Of a stretch of 7,771 bases of DNA, positions 4,963 to 7,771 are shown in pieces. This DNA is from Fibrobacteraceae bacterium. Lineage in GTDB: Bacteria > Fibrobacterota > Fibrobacteria > Fibrobacterales > Fibrobacteraceae. Each line of letters opens with the position of its first letter. Position 1 is the first letter of the stretch. The notes under the pieces were generated by a model. That model was not told where the DNA came from. It saw only the letters and a program-made list of their open reading frames with translations, and did not search any database. A program made the translations under genes and the position numbers. The DNA lies in contig JABUUT010000014.1 in the NCBI GenBank assembly GCA_021443045.1, positions 18,486 through 26,256 on the forward strand. Direction: 5' to 3'.

Positions 4963-6555
4963 TTAAAGCCCTGCGGCGGCCTTTTGTATTTCGTAGGTGG
5001 CTTTTATCCATTCAAGGGGGCGTGCCACCGATTCTATGCGGATGGCGTCTATGGGGCCGTTCCAGGATTCGGTAGGAATTTCGTTGCCTCCGATGCGGAA
5101 GGAAACCTCGTTCTCCAGTTCGTTGGGTTCAAAAGGGTCTTCCTTATTTTGTACCCGTTCTCCATTTACATGCATGGAAATGTAGCCACTTCTATATGTG
5201 AGCGTCAGGTAGGACCACTGCCCCACAGGTACAATGGAGTCTCCGTCAAAAATGGCAATCTTGGGAATGCCTTGGTCAAAACTGCTGTTCATTACCAGGA
5301 ACTGTTTCCAGTCATGGCCTTCAAAGTGCCACTGGAATCGGGAAAGAGAGTCTTCCCAGGAATCCCGTTGGGACACTAGAATCTGGTGCTCGCCGTTCAT
5401 GCCGCCCCACTTTGTCCAAAGAGAAATGGTGAAGTCTCCTGCACAGGGGTCGATGGTTCCTAAGTCGATGGACTGCCCTTTACCTAGTAAAACTCCCTTG
5501 CCGAACAACCCTTCGCTGTCGCTGATGGAAGCCTCGGAGGATGAATAACCGTCGTGCAAGTTTTCTGTGCCGTCAATGGGGAGCCAAGCCATTGTGGTAA
5601 GGCTGTCGGTGGTGGGCTTGTGGGCCACAGGTCTAGGAACGATGTTTACCGTTAAGGCGGTGTCTTTTTTGGTAAGAGAATCGATTTTTACCCATGCCAC
5701 TAAATCTTTTTCCCCTTCTTCGATGTCGTAAACCAAAGGTTTACCCTCGTTGTCGAGAATGGCTACCGAATCGGCTTTGTAGCTGCTTCGGGAAAGTTTT
5801 ATGGGAACCATCAGTTGGTACACGGTTGTAGAAACCTTGGGGAGCGTGATGGTGTAGGGTTGGGCTTCTTTCAACGGATCTTCTGGCTCTTGGGGAACCA
5901 CTACATTTTCGGGTACCTGAATTTTTATACCATCTATGGCTTCTCCTTGATAGTAACGGTAATCCGAGACAGTAATCCAGTCTTCGTTTTCTTCCAGGAT
6001 TTCCAAGGCCGGAAGCACGATGATATCTTTTGAAGTGTTCATGGAAAATTCCAGGCGGGCTTCTGGCTCGTCGTTAATGTACACCAAGGAAATATCACCT
6101 TGAGGAAGGTCGTAGTATATAAAGTATCCGTCATTATCCAGCTTTACAATAGAATCTGTGCCCACAACGCGAACGGACCCGGATCTGATTCCTTCTATGT
6201 GGGCGGAGAACACCTTGGTTTCGCCAATGCGTATTTCTTTTCCATCTTTGGCTAGGCCACATTCTTTACCTTTGGAAGCGTAGAGTACCACGGCTTTACC
6301 GCTGTCCACCTTAATCTCGTAGTTTCCTTCTTCATCTGTTTGGGACACCACGGAATCTTGTATGTGGGTTTGGTTCCAACTATCGTAGTAGGCAACCACT
6401 CGAGCCATGGGCACTGCGGCCCCGGAACCGTCTACAACTCGTCCTTCGTAGGCCACGGAGTTTCCGATGTCCGTTACGCCGCCAGCCACATCATCATTGC
6501 TGGAGCAACTCCATATTGTTAAAGCGGCTAATCCTAAACCCATTACCCATTTCAT
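4963..6555 (-). CDS. Multidomain surface lipoprotein with LamG-like C-terminal domain
   Basis: A 530-residue putative lipoprotein. Residues 1-17 form a type II signal peptide ending in a lipobox-like TIWSC with the lipidated cysteine at 17, followed by SSNDD. Residues about 36-95 resemble the carboxypeptidase-regulatory-like beta-sandwich (GRVVDGSGAAVPMARVVA, then DEEGNYEIKVDSG). A beta-rich middle follows. Residues about 232-310 resemble DUF2341, including ADSVAILDNEGKPLVYDIE and VAWVKIDSLTKKD. Residues about 322-525 resemble a LamG/concanavalin-A-like jelly roll (FGKGVLLGKGQSIDLG, DFTISLWTKW, VPVGQWSYLTLTY, ISMHVNGE, WNGPIDAIRI). No catalytic site is apparent; glycan or surface binding is inferred. 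The ATG overlaps the TGA of the upstream TIGR02147-type gene by 4 bp and has AGGGG eight bases upstream inside it. The membrane carrying the anchor (outer membrane likely) and the ligand are not determinable here. Confidence 0.85.
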   Translation of the reverse strand: MKWVMGLGLAALTIWSCSSNDDVAGGVTDIGNSVAYEGRVVDGSGAAVPMARVVAYYDSWNQTHIQDSVVSQTDEEGNYEIKVDSGKAVVLYASKGKECGLAKDGKEIRIGETKVFSAHIEGIRSGSVRVVGTDSIVKLDNDGYFIYYDLPQGDISLVYINDEPEARLEFSMNTSKDIIVLPALEILEENEDWITVSDYRYYQGEAIDGIKIQVPENVVVPQEPEDPLKEAQPYTITLPKVSTTVYQLMVPIKLSRSSYKADSVAILDNEGKPLVYDIEEGEKDLVAWVKIDSLTKKDTALTVNIVPRPVAHKPTTDSLTTMAWLPIDGTENLHDGYSSSEASISDSEGLFGKGVLLGKGQSIDLGTIDPCAGDFTISLWTKWGGMNGEHQILVSQRDSWEDSLSRFQWHFEGHDWKQFLVMNSSFDQGIPKIAIFDGDSIVPVGQWSYLTLTYRSGYISMHVNGERVQNKEDPFEPNELENEVSFRIGGNEIPTESWNGPIDAIRIESVARPLEWIKATYEIQKAAAGL

Positions 6556-7397
6556 TGTTTGTTCCCCTTGCTGACTTTTTTGCTCATCGGGAAGGCGACT
6601 AGCATCATTTCGTACACTTTTTCAACGGTTAAATCGTTGGCGGCGCGAGTAATAATTTTTTTGCGAGCTTCTTCCAGTATCTGCACTGCGTATTCGTAGG
6701 AGCTTTCACTCATGGCTAAGGTGGTAAAGGCCGCAAATCGTTCCGACCTTTTTTTGGACTCCACCGCTCCTATGGCGTGTTGCATGTATTCCCTGCGAAT
6801 TTGGCGCAGGGCGATGGGAGCCACCTGGGTAGCGTCCAACATTTGGAATGTTTCTACATATTCCTCGTTTTCTTTTTTTATAAGGCCCCAAGCTTCTAGG
6901 TTGTTTACTGCCTCCCGAGCTTCTTCGGTAGAAATTTGTGGGTCCAAATAACGGGCTAGAACGGTATAGTCTCCGTTCCAGTCGGAATTGACGACCAGTT
7001 CCCGAATTACGGGGTAGTACCACTTTGAAAAATATTCCCGCTGGCTGTGGGCCACATGGGCAAATTCTATCTGCTTGCGTATTTGAACAATTTGCTCCCA
7101 TGCGCTTTCCCGTTCTTCCACTTGGTCGGCCTGGTTGTATTGAACTAAAGCTTCAAAGTAGGAACGCTGCAGTGGCTCAAAGTCCATGGCCTTGGCGATT
7201 TTTTCAATGGATTTGGGGGTTAAATTAAAGCGCCCTCGTATAACATTGAGGCAGTAAGACGAACTGCTGAATCCTGCTTTTGCAGCAAAAAAGCGATGGG
7301 AGAAAACAGCTCTCATCTTTTTTTGTTCTTCAAAATAGTCCTGAAGGAACTTTCTGAAATCATCGTAATCAAATAAATGGTCCAACGCAATACACAT
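6552..7397 (-). CDS. TIGR02147/DUF4423 family protein, putative helix-turn-helix regulator
   Basis: A 281-residue protein of the TIGR02147 family, a paralogous group strongly expanded in Fibrobacter and of unproven function. The N-terminal signature FDYDDFRKFLQDYFEEQKK is at about residues 9-27. A likely helix-turn-helix follows (about 32-75: FSHRFFAAKAGFSSSSYCLN, then LTPKSIEKIAKAMDF), resembling the DNA-binding part of XRE-type repressors. The rest, about 110-275, is the mostly helical DUF4423 region containing a winged-helix-like part (STEEAREAVNNLEAWGLIKK). It overlaps the downstream lipoprotein gene by 4 bp. The frame stays open to a GTG at 7472, but family similarity starts at MCIALDHLFDYDDF and the extra codons are AT-rich leader-like. 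AGGAG lies only one base before the chosen ATG, which is unusually close; the TTG four codons in is 13 bases away. Regulation of its own operon is plausible but unproven. Confidence 0.85.
   Translation of the reverse strand: MCIALDHLFDYDDFRKFLQDYFEEQKKMRAVFSHRFFAAKAGFSSSSYCLNVIRGRFNLTPKSIEKIAKAMDFEPLQRSYFEALVQYNQADQVEERESAWEQIVQIRKQIEFAHVAHSQREYFSKWYYPVIRELVVNSDWNGDYTVLARYLDPQISTEEAREAVNNLEAWGLIKKENEEYVETFQMLDATQVAPIALRQIRREYMQHAIGAVESKKRSERFAAFTTLAMSESSYEYAVQILEEARKKIITRAANDLTVEKVYEMMLVAFPMSKKVSKGNKQ
6564..6568 (-). promoter_or_regulatory. Ribosome binding site of the lipoprotein gene
   Basis: AGGGG on the minus strand lies eight bases upstream of the lipoprotein ATG and inside the last codons of the TIGR02147-type gene. 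The lipoprotein can therefore initiate on its own as well as by reinitiation at the ATGA overlap. Confidence 0.7.
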
Positions 7398-7500
7398 ACT
7401 CCTAAAATATATTATTTTTACACAGTTTGTGCTTTTTATTTGAAATTTTTGTTGATATTTGTTGTAAATCACATAAAATAGTGTATAAAACTAAAGTGAT

Positions 7501-7517
7501 TGTAATAAAATTTTACA
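7501..7517. promoter_or_regulatory. Candidate operator dyad upstream of the TIGR02147-type gene
   Basis: TGTAA (7501-7505) and TTACA (7513-7517) form a perfect inverted repeat with a 7-base AT-rich spacer. It lies about 105 bases upstream of the chosen start. A second pair, AATCAC (7467-7472) and GTGATT (7496-7501), and a third, CACA-GTT-TGTG (7421-7431), lie closer to the gene. Such symmetry suits a dimeric repressor, but short dyads are common by chance in AT-rich DNA. Confidence 0.3.
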
Positions 7518-7558
7518 CATTTAGGCGTGTTTGGTGGCTGGTTATCAGAGGTGAGGTC

Positions 7559-7595
7559 GCGACGATGTCGCTTTGAGGAATGAGCTCATGCCTCA
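7559..7595. repeat. Two adjacent hairpins
   Basis: The first is perfect: GCGAC (7559-7563), loop GAT, GTCGC (7567-7571). The second begins two bases later and is a 22-bp palindrome (7574-7595) with a central ATGAGCTCAT and outer TGAGG/CCTCA arms, broken only by one A-G mismatch (7579/7590). Flanking AGAGGT...GAGG (7547-7556) and CCTCATACCTCT (7591-7602) are also roughly complementary, so the whole block could fold further. No T-run follows on either strand. It could be a dispersed structured repeat or a transcript-end element. Confidence 0.6.
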
Positions 7596-7634
7596 TACCT
7601 CTAGGAGGCAACGCATCCGAACCTGATTGGTTGT

Positions 7635-7659
7635 CAGTTATCAGTTATCAGTTATCAGT
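7635..7659. repeat. Tandem 7-bp repeat, CAGTTAT x 3.6
   Basis: Three perfect units (7635-7641, 7642-7648, 7649-7655) are followed by a partial CAGT. A related TTATCAG also occurs at 7542-7548. The unit length matches the degenerate heptamers at 65-78 and 154-174, though the sequences differ. It lies outside any gene, so copy-number changes would not shift a reading frame here. Confidence 0.85.
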
Positions 7660-7690
7660 GGCTGGTATTTGCATGGACATTCCTTGGATC

Positions 7691-7718
7691 CTTCAGGGCT
7701 ATGCCCTTCAGAATGACA
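7691..7718. repeat. Dispersed hairpin repeat, copy 2
   Basis: The stem AGGGC (7695-7699) and GCCCT (7703-7707) encloses a TAT loop and is followed by TCAGAATGACA (7708-7718). It has the same orientation as copy 1 at 1-28 and matches it at 25 of 28 positions, with the outer stem pair changed from G-C to A-T on both sides. Upstream of it is TTGGATC (7684-7690), so the element may extend leftward. It lies in intergenic sequence near the window end. Confidence 0.75.
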
Positions 7719-7771
7719 AGCCCGAAGCAAAACAGATATGGAATAAAACATGGATTGAGCCGTCGGGAGTA

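Larger units (their letters stand above)
7398..7771. other. Gene-free region rich in palindromes and short repeats
   Basis: No coding sequence is supported in these 374 bases. The first about 120 (7398-7517) are very AT-rich and must carry the promoter of the TIGR02147-lipoprotein unit, though I found no convincing -35/-10 pair. The remainder holds two adjacent hairpins (7559-7571 and 7574-7595), a 7-bp tandem repeat (7635-7659) and a copy of the dispersed hairpin repeat (7691-7718). The sequence GTGGCTGGT occurs twice (7534-7542 and 7658-7666). The last 50 bases show nothing recognisable. Confidence 0.7.

Noticed and set aside
7409..7414. TAATAT on the minus strand as the -10 box of the TIGR02147-type gene
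   Set aside because: Transcription would begin inside the AGGAG ribosome site, and there is no -35-like sequence at a suitable distance.
7398..7472. Longer form of the TIGR02147-type protein starting at a GTG at 7472
   Set aside because: The 25 extra residues are encoded by AT-rich leader-like DNA, have no family similarity and have no convincing ribosome site.
7635..7659. Possible CRISPR array
   Set aside because: The units are only 7 bp long and directly adjacent, with no spacers and no cas gene nearby.

Overview
The window most likely comes from a member of the Fibrobacterota, probably Fibrobacter or a close relative. The best indicators are an uncharacterised regulator-like protein of the TIGR02147/DUF4423 type, a paralogous family strongly expanded in Fibrobacter, and a lipoprotein beside it that combines a carboxypeptidase-regulatory-like domain, a DUF2341-like domain and a LamG-like domain. 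The moderate base composition and good Shine-Dalgarno sites fit. This assignment rests on family recognition by eye, not on a search.

Layout. Positions 1-213 are non-coding and hold a dispersed-repeat hairpin, further small inverted repeats and degenerate 7-bp repeats. Positions 214-1770 (minus strand) are a tight three-gene run transcribed leftward: dprA, a DivIC/FtsB-type septum protein, and a small DUF1232 membrane protein, separated by +1 and -1 bp. Positions 1769-2584 (plus) are mazG, whose start codon overlaps that of dprA by two bases in head-to-head orientation. Positions 2607-4581 (minus) are argB followed by argD, overlapping by 20 bp; they are two consecutive steps of arginine biosynthesis. 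A hairpin at 2566-2590 sits between the convergent mazG and argD. Positions 4702-4899 (plus) are a small acidic single-cluster ferredoxin with its own promoter and a strong terminator, which also serves the gene arriving from the other side. Positions 4963-7397 (minus) are a two-gene unit: the TIGR02147-type protein first, then the large lipoprotein, with a 4-bp ATGA stop/start overlap. Positions 7398-7771 have no gene that I can support and are rich in palindromes and 7-bp repeats, ending in a second copy of the hairpin repeat found at position 1.

How the parts fit. Most of the window is conserved housekeeping: DNA uptake or recombination (DprA), cell division (DivIC/FtsB-like), clearance of aberrant nucleotides (MazG), arginine synthesis (ArgB, ArgD) and electron transfer (ferredoxin). 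The lineage-specific part is the TIGR02147-lipoprotein pair, which looks like a putative DNA-binding regulator translationally coupled to a surface lipoprotein with a possible glycan-binding domain. That pair and the covarying hairpin repeat at both ends of the window are the most interesting items here. I found no tRNA, rRNA, CRISPR array, transposase or phage gene.
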